Shown here: positions 1-5,639 of the stretch, piece by piece | Layout: each line of letters begins with the position of its first letter | Numbering within the stretch: the stretch's first letter is position 1 | NCBI RefSeq assembly: GCF_910577125.1 | Contig: NZ_CAJTMN010000047.1 | Location: 1-15,623, forward strand | From: an uncultured Rikenella sp. | GTDB lineage: Bacteria; Bacteroidota; Bacteroidia; Bacteroidales; Rikenellaceae | Reading direction: 5' to 3' | DNA length: 15,623 nt | Notes under the pieces: model-generated | The model's input: the letters and a program-made list of their open reading frames with translations, nothing else | Told to the model about the DNA's origin: nothing | Databases searched by the model: none | Made by a program: the position numbers and the translations under genes

Positions 1-56
1 CGGCACGCACCGCCCGCCCGGCGTAAGGGCAGTACCCTCAAACCAACCGCGCGCCA

Positions 57-116
57 CGCCTTAAGAGGGAAATCGTCAAAATGCACCTGTGCGTTTTGAC
101 AGGATTTCCCAAGGCG
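57..116. repeat. Nested hairpin repeat, copy H1
   Basis: Three concentric inverted arms are visible. Outer CGCCTT (57-62) pairs with AAGGCG (111-116). Middle GGGAAATC (67-74) pairs with GATTTCCC (103-110). Inner GTCAAAATGCAC (75-86) pairs with GTGCGTTTTGAC (89-100) around a two-base loop, with one T-G wobble. The left side is preceded by GCGCGCC (49-55), which marks the same family elsewhere in the window. Its inner stem matches copy H6 at 15289-15314 but not H3, H4, H5, H7 or H8. No coding function is apparent. The role is unknown; it could be a mobile hairpin element or a structured RNA. Confidence 0.75.
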
Positions 117-184
117 CACGGAAAAAGTCTGATTTACCTAACGTGGTTCGGCCCTCCGTCTTTGGGTTCTATATCAATCTCTTT

Positions 185-299
185 TCTTTGCTCCGCTCGG
201 GCCGCGGGGGCCCCTACTTTCTACTATGTGGTAGAAAGTAGGCAAAGAGCACATTCAAGGGGGACTCGCATCCCCCTTGAAAATCCCCCGGCGATTTTC
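185..299. repeat. Compound element of successive perfect hairpins
   Basis: Several perfect hairpins lie in a row. CCTACTTTCTAC (213-224) pairs with GTAGAAAGTAGG (231-242), enclosed by TCTTTGC (185-191) and GCAAAGA (242-248). TTCAAGGGGGA (254-264) pairs with TCCCCCTTGAA (271-281). GAAAATC (279-285) pairs with GATTTTC (293-299) and shares bases with the preceding stem, so the two cannot form fully together. The arrangement recalls the three-hairpin element at 12054-12166, with different sequence. No ORF of credible composition covers it. Function is unknown. Confidence 0.65.
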
Positions 300-389
300 T
301 TAGAAGTAGAAACGGCCAATTGCCCACCGCGGGACCCCACAGGGGCTTTTACTAGGGTTATCACTGCCTTATTTAAGCGGGGCCAGCCC

Positions 390-432
390 GGCCCGAGGGC
401 AGTTCCGTCCGGCTCAAAGCTCGCCCGCGCGC
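390..432 (+). repeat. Dispersed linker module before a GCGCGCC hairpin
   Basis: A module of about 40 bases, including CAGTTCCGTCCGGCTCAAAG, leads into GCGCGCC and a nested hairpin. Recognisable copies precede hairpins at about 15130-15171 and 15416-15454 on the same strand. Inverted relatives lie at the start of 3773-3875 and 7903-8005. A short piece is at 12167-12184. The constant position next to a hairpin suggests linker and hairpin belong to one composite repeat. Confidence 0.6.
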
Positions 433-501
433 CACGCCTTAAGAAGCGATTCAACTATTTCGGCTGTCGCTGAAATAGTATGAATCGCGTAAGGCGCGCG
501 G
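426..501. repeat. Nested hairpin repeat, copy H2 (divergent stem)
   Basis: CGCCTTA (435-441) pairs with TAAGGCG (490-496). GCGATTCA (446-453) pairs with TGAATCGC (481-488). ACTATTTC (454-461) pairs with GAAATAGT (472-479) around the ten-base loop GGCTGTCGCT. CCGCGCGCC (425-433) can alternatively pair with GGCGCGCGG (493-501). The flanks match the other copies, but middle and inner arms are entirely different and still perfectly paired. Confidence 0.75.
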
Positions 502-514
502 AAAAATGCGCAAG

Positions 515-660
515 GCGGCGGAGCGGGAGCGGAGCCGCAGTGAGACAGACACGGGGCAATACTTGAGGACGAGAGCGAATATCGCGATTCCGAGAGGAAT
601 CGCCGGGCCTGCGCGCTGGGCCTTCGGCCCACCCCCGGAGCGCGCGGCCCGAACCGACAG
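515..660 (-). repeat. 146-bp repeat, inverted copy of 7675-7820
   Basis: The reverse complement of this stretch aligns end to end with 7675-7820 at high identity by eye, with scattered substitutions. It contains small hairpins: CGATTCC..GGAATCG around GAGA, and GGGCC..GGCCC around TTC nested inside CGCGCT..AGCGCG. A third, partial copy is at 3569-3609. Open frames across it are composition artefacts of the GC-rich repeat. It fills most of the gap before the YjbR-like gene. Confidence 0.7.
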
Positions 661-702
661 GAAGCCTTCGAGTGCCGAGCGGCGCCGACCCGAAACAGCC
701 CC

Positions 703-720
703 CCGCCCCGGGCTTCCGCG
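703..720 (+). repeat. Relic of cassette 5' boundary
   Basis: CCGCCCCGGGCTTCCGCG here is identical over 18 bases to 7329-7346, the 5' edge of cassette B, where it encodes the APGFR-like motif. Cassette C has a related edge at 14823-14833. Nothing downstream resembles the cassette core, because the YjbR-like gene begins 51 bases on. It may be the stump of a deleted or incomplete cassette, or a boundary repeat in its own right. Confidence 0.45.
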
Positions 721-770
721 GCATTCAACACATCACACCGATTTGTCCGAAAAAAGCGTAACTTGCACAC

Positions 771-1145
771 ATGAATATAGAGACGATTCGAGACTATTGT
801 CTGGAGAAGCCCGGCGTGACCGAGGCTTTCCCGTTCGACGGCGAAACCCTTGTCTTCCGACTGGGGGATACCCCCGAAAAACATGGGCGCATCTTTGCAC
901 TGTGCGCGCTGGAACGGCCGGACTACCTGCTCCTCAAGTGCGAACCGGAGCGGGCCGAAGAGCTCCGCGACCGGTATCCCGAAGAGATCGAACCGGGATG
1001 GCACATGAATAAAAGGCACTGGAACGGAATCCGTCTGGGCGGGCCGCACCTGACCGACGGCCAGATCTGCGAGATGATCGACCATGCCTATGGCGAGACG
1101 CTTCGCGCTTTGCCGAAACGGCAACGGATGGAAGCCGGGCTGTGA
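771..1145 (+). CDS. YjbR/MmcQ-like (DUF419) protein
   Basis: This 124-residue protein matches the usual size of the MmcQ/YjbR family, small cytoplasmic proteins with a CyaY-like fold sometimes suggested to bind DNA. Recognisable family features are the N-terminal helix MNIETIRDYCLEKPGVTEAFPF, read as two parts around residues 1-22, the central strands with LLLKCEP near 53-59, and the C-terminal HMNKRHWNGIRL segment (about residues 78-89) followed by the LTDGQICEMIDHAY helix. The ATG at 771 starts the conserved N terminus and has no Shine-Dalgarno; a weak TAACTTGC lies only a few bases upstream at 759-766. The gene stands alone between a repeat mosaic and the strong hairpin at 1171-1206. The biochemical role is unproven for this family. 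Confidence 0.88.
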   Translation: MNIETIRDYCLEKPGVTEAFPFDGETLVFRLGDTPEKHGRIFALCALERPDYLLLKCEPERAEELRDRYPEEIEPGWHMNKRHWNGIRLGGPHLTDGQICEMIDHAYGETLRALPKRQRMEAGL

Positions 1146-1170
1146 CGGCCCGGCATGGGTATTTGAGAAA

Positions 1171-1206
1171 AGCGAGGGACAAACACATCGGTGTTTGTCC
1201 CTCGCT
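1171..1206. terminator. Strong bidirectional hairpin between convergent genes
   Basis: AGCGAGGGACAAACAC (1171-1186) pairs perfectly over 16 bp with 1191-1206 around the loop ATCG. It lies 25 bases after the YjbR-like stop and 55 bases before the stop of the convergent DUF3127 gene, so it could terminate both. There is no long T-tract on either side. A smaller palindrome, TCCGGAT (1214-1220)/ATCCGGA (1224-1230), follows. Confidence 0.65.
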
Positions 1207-1261
1207 GAATCCCTCCGGATAACATCCGGAAACAGGGGAAAATCTATCGTCCCGCGACCGA

Positions 1262-1690
1262 TTAGAAAGGCAGGTCATCCACCTCATCAGCCGAAGTGGT
1301 CTCCGGTGCCGTCGCCGCACTCATCGGCGCCGCAGCCGTATACCCCGAAGCCGCAGGAGCAGCGGCGGCAGGCGCAGCTGTCGGAGCTCCCTGCCCCATA
1401 GCCTGAGCCGGTTGCTGCACGACGTCGAGCCGGCTCATCCGCCAGGCCCGCACTTCGGTGTACCAGCGTCCGTTGTACTCGCGGGATTCGATATTGACGC
1501 TCAGCGCCACCCGGTCTCCCGGCCGCAATGCGGCGGCATCCACCGCGCGGTCGTTCCAGAATCCTACGCATAGTTTCCGGCTGTATTCTCCCGGAATTTC
1601 GAAAATCACCTCTTGTTTCGTCCACTCACCGCGTGCGCTCTGGCCCTTCACCACCGGAAGAAGCATGTTTACAGTCAGTTCCAAATCCAT
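1262..1690 (-). CDS. DUF3127 OB-fold-like protein with SSB-type C-terminal tail
   Basis: The 142-residue product begins MDLELTVNMLLP and has a DUF3127-like body of about 100 residues, a Bacteroidota family thought to resemble single-stranded DNA-binding proteins. Visible features are WTKQEVIFEIPG (about 23-34), CVGFWNDRAVD (about 41-51) and a basic/aromatic strand ending RAWRMSRLDVV. Residues 95-134 are a flexible Ala/Pro/Gly-rich linker. The last residues DEVDDLPF closely match the acidic DDDIPF tail by which SSB recruits replication and repair proteins. The start ATG is at 1688-1690. It follows the cyclophilin gene on the same strand by 26 bases and is probably cotranscribed. DNA binding is inferred. 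Confidence 0.85.
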   Translation of the reverse strand: MDLELTVNMLLPVVKGQSARGEWTKQEVIFEIPGEYSRKLCVGFWNDRAVDAAALRPGDRVALSVNIESREYNGRWYTEVRAWRMSRLDVVQQPAQAMGQGAPTAAPAAAAPAASGYTAAAPMSAATAPETTSADEVDDLPF

Positions 1691-1716
1691 AATCGTTCCT
1701 TTCGATTAACTAAATC

Positions 1717-2190
1717 TTACTTTTCGCCCTCTCCTCCGCCCGTGCCGTTCGCGTCGTCCGGCAGGATGACGATCTTTTCGATCACGTCTCCCTGACGGAT
1801 CGCGTCGATCACCTCCAGCCCTTCGTACACACGGCCGAAACAGGTATGCACCCCGTCCAGATGTGCCGTATTCTGCCGGTTGTGGCAGATGAAGAACTGC
1901 GATCCGCCGGTATTCCGCCCCGCATGTGCCATGGAGAGCACGCCGCGGTCGTGATACTGTCGTTCGCACTCGGTCTCGCACGGGATGGTGTATCCCGGGC
2001 CGCCCCGTCCGTCGCCGTTCGGGCATCCGCCCTGGATGACGAATTCCGGAATCACCCGGTGAAAGGTCAGCCCGTCGTAGAATCCGCTCTCGGCCAGTTT
2101 ACAGAAGTTGGCCGTCGTGCCGGGCACTTCGCGGTCGTAGAGTTCGACTTTCATCACGCCTCGGACGGTGTGTATTTCGGCTCGTTTCAT
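1717..2190 (-). CDS. Cyclophilin-type peptidyl-prolyl cis-trans isomerase
   Basis: A 157-residue single-domain cyclophilin without a signal peptide, so probably cytoplasmic; it catalyses cis-trans isomerisation of Xaa-Pro bonds. Family landmarks are FHRVIPEFVIQGG (43-55), containing the catalytic Arg45, Phe50 and Gln53, then GVLSMAHAGRNTGGSQFFI (83-101) and HLDGVHTCFGRV (110-121). The position usually occupied by Trp in cyclophilin A is His110, as in many bacterial members, which are often weakly cyclosporin-sensitive. Residues 145-157 form a short Gly/Glu-rich tail. It has its own promoter at 2217-2248 and lies upstream of the DUF3127 gene in a likely two-gene operon. Confidence 0.94.
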   Translation of the reverse strand: MKRAEIHTVRGVMKVELYDREVPGTTANFCKLAESGFYDGLTFHRVIPEFVIQGGCPNGDGRGGPGYTIPCETECERQYHDRGVLSMAHAGRNTGGSQFFICHNRQNTAHLDGVHTCFGRVYEGLEVIDAIRQGDVIEKIVILPDDANGTGGGEGEK

Positions 2191-2216
2191 GCTGGATGTT
2201 TCGGCTTAATCTACGG

Positions 2217-2248
2217 CAAAGGTAGCTATTTCTGCGTTTAAAATCAAA
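2217..2248 (-). promoter_or_regulatory. Bacteroidota promoter for cyclophilin-DUF3127 operon
   Basis: On the minus strand a -33 TTTG (complement of 2245-2248) is followed after 20 bases by the -7 element TACCTTTG (complement of 2217-2224), close to the Bacteroidota primary sigma factor consensus. It ends 26 bases upstream of the cyclophilin ATG. Confidence 0.75.
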
Positions 2249-2255
2249 CAAAGAC

Positions 2256-2278
2256 AAAAATCGACCTTTCCCGAAAGG
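2256..2278 (-). terminator. Putative intrinsic terminator of the FKBP gene
   Basis: Reading the minus strand, CCTTTC (complement of 2273-2278) pairs with GAAAGG (complement of 2265-2270) around GG, then TCGA and five T residues (complement of 2256-2260). It lies about 55 bases after the FKBP stop and just upstream of the cyclophilin promoter. The stem is only six base pairs. Confidence 0.45.
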
Positions 2279-2333
2279 CGCAACGAGCCTCCCGGGGAAG
2301 ATCGACAATCGGATAATTCAACGTATGCGGAGC

Positions 2334-3005
2334 TTACTTAGCCGCCCCCTGTCCCGGAACGACTTTGGTCACTTCGATGTCGAATTGCAGAGCCTGGTTC
2401 GGTGCGATCGGGCCGTGTCCCTGTTCGCCGTAAGCGAGGTCTGCCGGCACGAAAAGGGTGATTTTACCGCCTTCGCCCACGAGCTGCATCCCTTCGATCC
2501 AGCCTTTGATGAGTTTGCCTTCTTCCAGCAGGAAGGGAACGGATTCGGTCTGTTCTTCCACGACCTGACCGTCGGGCAGGGTGAGTTTGTATTTGGCGTA
2601 GATCGAGTCGCCCACGGCTACTTTCCGATCCGACCCTGCGTTTTCGATCTTGTATGCCAAGCCGCTGGGCGAGGTCTGGGCCCCTTCTTTCTCTGCTTTT
2701 TCGAAAAATTCGGTATTCTTGGCGGCGCTTTCGCGGATGAATTTGTTCATCATGTATTCACGCATGAAAGCATCGGCTTCGAGGTCGGTCATTTTGCCTT
2801 TCTTGGCATAGACGTCCTTGATGGCTGCCGCAATGAGGTTCGGGTTCATCGTGGAGTCCATCCGGTAGGCCATCGTCCCGAGCACGATCCCGGCCGAGTA
2901 GGCGAGCGAGTCGGTGTCGGTGGTCATTTTGGCGTTGCCGCCGCAAGAGGTTGCTCCGACAGCTGCCATCATGCCGGCAGCGGCTACGATCAATAATTTT
3001 TTCAT
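2334..3005 (-). CDS. FKBP-type peptidyl-prolyl isomerase lipoprotein
   Basis: A 223-residue envelope protein with a lipoprotein signal: a hydrophobic stretch, then the lipobox ATSC with the acylated Cys21. Residues 28-105 resemble the N-terminal dimerisation/chaperone region of FkpA/Mip-type proteins (DSLAYSAGIVLG). The FKBP catalytic domain spans about 112-215 with YAKYKLTLPDG (136-146), LIKGWIEGMQLVGEGGK (165-181) and LAYGEQGHGPIAPNQALQFD (190-209). It probably folds periplasmic or outer-membrane proteins. A -7 element TATCTTTG (complement of 3052-3059) lies 46 bases upstream. The ATG at 3003-3005 begins the signal peptide. It is separated from the cyclophilin by a promoter and probable terminator. 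Confidence 0.94.
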   Translation of the reverse strand: MKKLLIVAAAGMMAAVGATSCGGNAKMTTDTDSLAYSAGIVLGTMAYRMDSTMNPNLIAAAIKDVYAKKGKMTDLEADAFMREYMMNKFIRESAAKNTEFFEKAEKEGAQTSPSGLAYKIENAGSDRKVAVGDSIYAKYKLTLPDGQVVEEQTESVPFLLEEGKLIKGWIEGMQLVGEGGKITLFVPADLAYGEQGHGPIAPNQALQFDIEVTKVVPGQGAAK

Positions 3006-3051
3006 CGTTCGATATGAGTTTATGAAGTTTTCGATTCCAGAAAATCAGGGG

Positions 3052-3059
3052 CAAAGATA
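3052..3059 (-). promoter_or_regulatory. -7 promoter element of the FKBP gene
   Basis: The minus strand reads TATCTTTG, matching TAnnTTTG, 46 bases before the FKBP start codon. No good -33 TTTG is seen at the usual 19-21 base spacing. Confidence 0.5.
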
Positions 3060-3092
3060 ATGATTTTTGGCAATTATTCCGCAGTTTTCGCC

Positions 3093-3500
3093 GGTCTGCG
3101 CCAGAGAATGCCGGCCGAGCGCTGCGGAAGCCGAGGCGGGCGGTGCGTACCGCACTCGCAATTGGCAGCCACTACCCTAGCCGGGTCTACCCCAATAAGG
3201 CAGCTCCTAATATTGGCCCCCCGAGTGCCTCCCGCTGGGGGAGGCCTGCAACTTCGCGATGCTCGTTCGGACACCCGCAGGCTCCGGCCCAACCCTCAAA
3301 AGTCCATCCTTCCGGGTTCGTCCTGCCCCCCCCGAGGCGCTTTGCGCCTGGGTGACGAGGCCGGCGACCTTGCAGGTCGCAAGAGCACGGCCAATTTGTT
3401 TTCGGCCGCAGCCAGCGGAGAACGAATATTAAGGCCGAGGCGGCCAGTAAAAGACGCTGTGCGTCCCCTCCGCATCCGGGGGCTGCGGGCCGACCGTTGC
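3093..3500. other. Gene-free GC-rich stretch with many small hairpins
   Basis: No credible coding region is seen. The stretch is full of short perfect hairpins with tiny loops: GCCTCCC..GGGAGGC near 3228-3246, AGGCGC..GCGCCT around TTT near 3334-3350, GCGACCT..AGGTCGC near 3365-3381, and GACGC..GCGTC around TGT near 3452-3465. Near 3149-3215 it carries a GCACTCGCAATTGGCAGCC-type sequence with repeated CTACCC(C/T)A motifs that recurs near 3988-4045 and 15020-15065. Similarity to the other mosaics indicates repeat DNA, not a decayed gene. Confidence 0.5.
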
Positions 3501-3568
3501 CACGGGGACTTAGCTATTCGCTCGCAGCCCAAAGAACAATCTCCGCCCAAAGCAAAGCCCTGTTCTCT

Positions 3569-3609
3569 GTCCCGTGTCCGCCTCATTGCGGCTCCGCTGT
3601 CGCTCCGCC
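3569..3609 (+). repeat. 41-bp copy of the 7778-7818 repeat segment
   Basis: This segment matches 7778-7818 with only one or two differences, and matches the reverse complement of the left part of 515-660. It is immediately followed by the nested hairpin at 3617-3691, just as 7778-7818 is followed by the hairpin at 7828-7902. Confidence 0.7.
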
Positions 3610-3616
3610 ACTTATT

Positions 3617-3691
3617 GTCGCCCGCTGGGATTTCATCTCGATTTTGCTCACCGCAAAACGAGCGAAATCCCTCTTCAAGCGGGCGGGCGAC
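3617..3691. repeat. Nested hairpin repeat, copy H9 (GTCGCCCGC type)
   Basis: GTCGCCCGC (3617-3625) pairs with GCGGGCGAC (3683-3691). GGGATTTC (3627-3634) pairs with GAAATCCC (3664-3671). CTCG (3637-3640) plus TTTTGC (3642-3647) pair with GCAAAA (3653-3658) plus CGAG (3659-3662), leaving one bulged A and the loop TCACC. The outer/middle/inner layout matches the GCGCGCC family, with different sequence in every arm. A near-identical copy is at 7828-7902. Confidence 0.75.
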
Positions 3692-3700
3692 GGATTTTCC

Positions 3701-3772
3701 GCGCGCCGGGGGAAATCTTGTTCAAACACGACTGCGTGTTTGAACGATTTCCCTTTTAAGGCAGCGGCGCGC
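3701..3772. repeat. Nested hairpin repeat, copy H3
   Basis: GCGCGCC (3701-3707) pairs with GGCGCGC (3766-3772). GGGAAATC (3710-3717) pairs with GATTTCCC (3746-3753). TTCAAACACG (3721-3730) pairs with CGTGTTTGAA (3735-3744) around the loop ACTG. It differs from copy H4, 168 bases downstream, mainly in one loop base. It follows hairpin H9 directly, so two nested hairpins stand back to back. Confidence 0.8.
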
Positions 3773-3875
3773 GGTCAAGCTTCGACTGGCCTCGGGCCGG
3801 CCGGGCCCCGCGTGCCCGCGGTGGGCAATTGGTTGGAGTAGCCCAACTCTTCGAACCGTTCTTTATCCGCGCGCC
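3773..3875 (-). repeat. 103-bp linker module, direct copy of 7903-8005
   Basis: This module aligns without gaps to 7903-8005 and ends in both places at a GCGCGCC heptamer. Its beginning resembles the reverse complement of the linker at 390-432. It contains the recognisable pieces GTGCCCGCGGTGGGCAA and AGCCCAACTCTTCGAACC. Here it joins hairpins H3 and H4. In the other copy the final heptamer runs straight into unique sequence upstream of nfnA. Confidence 0.7.
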
Positions 3876-3941
3876 TGGGGGAAATCTTGTTCAAACACGA
3901 TTGCGTGTTTGAACGATTTCCCTTTTAAGGCGGCGGCGCGC
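3869..3941. repeat. Nested hairpin repeat, copy H4
   Basis: GCGCGCC (3869-3875) pairs with GGCGCGC (3935-3941). GGGAAATC (3879-3886) pairs with GATTTCCC (3915-3922). TTCAAACACG (3890-3899) pairs with CGTGTTTGAA (3904-3913) around the loop ATTG. The sequence after it, to about 4000, is close to the reverse complement of positions 1-55, which precede copy H1. Confidence 0.8.
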
Positions 3942-4397
3942 GATTGGTTTGAGGGTACTGCGCTTACGCCGCGCGGGCGGTGCCTCCCGGCACTCGGAAT
4001 CGGCAGCCTCTACCCCAACAAACCGGTCACCTCTACCCTAAGCTACCTCGACAAGAGCACTTTTACCCAAACGAGACACCCGGTGTCCGAAATCGCGACG
4101 AACTTTGCTAACTTTGCCTCATCCGCCGGACAAATCCACGCCGGCAGGCATATCCCCGCCGGAACAAGACGGGCAGAGGTACGGACAGAAACTCCAAGAG
4201 TGGCTGCGCCTACGGGGTGCAGCCAGCGCGAGTGATAAATTCAGCAGTCCACTGACCAGGCTTCGGACGGCGACGGATCGCCGGACGGAGCGTTAGTTAC
4301 GGAGCCCCGCACACGCGAAACCCGTTCCCGGAACGGGCAAGCGACAAGCCGGGCACGCCTGCGTCGGGCTTCGTTCCCGACCGGGCCGATTCGAGCG
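3942..4397. other. Gene-free stretch with a candidate promoter
   Basis: The first 60 bases are an inverted copy of the window start. A CTCTACCC-type repeat follows near 4005-4045. A perfect -7-like TAACTTTG occurs at 4109-4116 on the plus strand, the only such motif here not upstream of a recognised gene. No start codon with credible coding follows it. A TGGCTGC..GCAGCCA hairpin lies at about 4200-4225. The stretch could specify a non-coding transcript reading into cassette A, but this is speculative. Confidence 0.35.
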
Positions 4398-4606
4398 ACT
4401 GCCGGTTCAGGGGGCACCCCGGGCAACCGCGGCAACGGCGAGGGCGCGTTGTGGAACGTCGGCAACAACGGGTACAGCTGGTCGTCCACGTCCTACGATT
4501 CGGGCGACCACTACCGTGGCATGTACTTGAACTTCAACGCGACGGAACTCAACCCCAGCAACACGACGAACCGGGCCAACGGTCTTCAGTTGCGTTGCCT
4601 CTCAGC
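4398..4606 (+). pseudogene. Cassette A: orphan FISUMP/C-type-lectin-like C-terminal module
   Basis: The frame reads GALWNVGNNGYSWSSTSY (about 4443-4496), YLNFNATELNPSNTTNRANG and LQLRCLSA. This is the C-terminal pattern of Fibrobacter-paralogue (FISUMP)/DUF1566-like surface proteins, whose fold resembles C-type lectins and which can be targets of diversity-generating retroelements. There is no gene body or start ATG upstream; the frame is open only back to a stop at 4236-4238. Positions 4580-4603 are identical to the 3' block of cassettes B and C. The normal GAA-stop is replaced, so the frame runs on to a stop at 4674-4676, overlapping the convergent M23-like gene. It is the most asparagine-rich (AAC) of the three. 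Confidence 0.6.
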
Positions 4607-4653
4607 ATTTATCCCTCCTCTGCCCTTTTTTATCCGGAACCCCGGCAGACGCG

Positions 4654-5601
4654 CTATTTCGCCGCACGCTGCTTGATTTCGCGTTTCGTCATCTCGCGCT
4701 GCACCAGCTCCGGCGACGAGACCGCCCGATAGGTGCGGCCGTGTTGCAGCCGGATCTCTCCCTGCGCCGTGGCGAACCGCGGAGCATAGTACACCCACTC
4801 GAACACCGAGCCGTTGTTCGGATCCCCCGGACGGTAGTTCGGATTCTCGTCCGGAAAATAGACGGCGATCCGCACCTGATGCTCTCCCCCCTCATAATAG
4901 GTTCCGGCCCGGGCGATCGGCGTGCCGGGATAGACCATATCTCCCGGCCGGACGGCGATGCTGCCCTTCTCCAGCACTTCATACCGGCACAATGTCCCGT
5001 CCGGCTGTTCGACCAGCACGCTGTTGGCCCGGCTCCGGTAGGTCGACGCCACCCCCCGGTCGGCCGGCTCCTCGCCGTCGTGCACCTCGACGACCAGCCC
5101 TTTCCGCATGGCGAAGACCGTGTCGCCCGGCGCGAGGCGAAACTCCCAAGCGCTCCATCCCCGCACCGGCTGACCGTTAAAGTAGCGCTGGTTCAGGTTG
5201 AACAGCGAGAGGGCTCTGACCGCCTCCCCTTTCGTCGTGCTGTAAGGCAGCCGGTAGACGAATGCGCTGTCGAGTTTCGGGCTGCGGTAACCGCGGATAT
5301 AGGAGTACGTATAGCTGCACCTCACCGGCCGCTCCGGCTGCACCGGCGTGACGGTCAGCAGTTTCTGGCCGGCGCTCCGCAGGACGGTCTTATAGACGGG
5401 CGACTGGCGGGTGTTCTCGAGCTGGGAGAAGCGCACCACCAGGGTATAGCTCCCGGGCGTGCGTTTGGTCGCGTTGACCTCGAGGCTGGTCTCGACCCAC
5501 CGGGTGTCGAGTTCGATATCGGGTTGTCCGGTCTGGGCCGACGCGCCGAGCCCGCCGAAGGCGAGCAGGGTGGCAAGAAGATAATTTTTGCTGGCGTTCA
5601 T
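4654..5601 (-). CDS. Secreted protein with degenerate M23 (LysM/LytM-like) domain
   Basis: The 315-residue product starts MNASKNYLLATLLAFGGLGASAQ, a signal peptide cleaved after about residue 23, so it is exported. Residues 25-140 form a mainly beta N-terminal region with no recognised motif. Residues 150-250 follow the M23 duplicated-hybrid barrel order: RLAPGDTVFAMRKGLVVEVHD, SVLVEQPDGTLCRYEVLEKGSIAVRPGD (best seen as two strands) and YPGTPIARAGTY. The metal ligands expected of active enzymes are not seen: the first His and Asp are absent and the HxH motif is replaced by HQV (241-243). It is probably non-catalytic, perhaps a peptidoglycan-binding or activator protein. The chosen ATG starts the signal peptide; 26 upstream codons are open but look like promoter DNA. 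Confidence 0.8.
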   Translation of the reverse strand: MNASKNYLLATLLAFGGLGASAQTGQPDIELDTRWVETSLEVNATKRTPGSYTLVVRFSQLENTRQSPVYKTVLRSAGQKLLTVTPVQPERPVRCSYTYSYIRGYRSPKLDSAFVYRLPYSTTKGEAVRALSLFNLNQRYFNGQPVRGWSAWEFRLAPGDTVFAMRKGLVVEVHDGEEPADRGVASTYRSRANSVLVEQPDGTLCRYEVLEKGSIAVRPGDMVYPGTPIARAGTYYEGGEHQVRIAVYFPDENPNYRPGDPNNGSVFEWVYYAPRFATAQGEIRLQHGRTYRAVSSPELVQREMTKREIKQRAAK

Positions 5602-5639
5602 GGTTTCCACTGGTTTCAACAGAGGAGTAAATATAACGA

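Noticed and set aside
506..1012. 168-residue plus-strand ORF across the 5' repeat and the YjbR gene
   Set aside because: It covers the 146-bp repeat and then the wrong frame of the YjbR-like gene. Its Arg-rich composition is typical of shadow frames in GC-rich DNA.
3060..3743. 227-residue ORF in the 3.1-3.7 kb region
   Set aside because: It runs through several dispersed repeats and hairpins present in other contexts and orientations. Composition is Arg/Pro/Ser-rich and there is no recognisable domain.
3849..3875. TTCGAACC motifs suggesting a tRNA T-loop
   Set aside because: The motif recurs inside the 103-bp linker at 7903-8005. No acceptor, D or anticodon arms can be folded around it.
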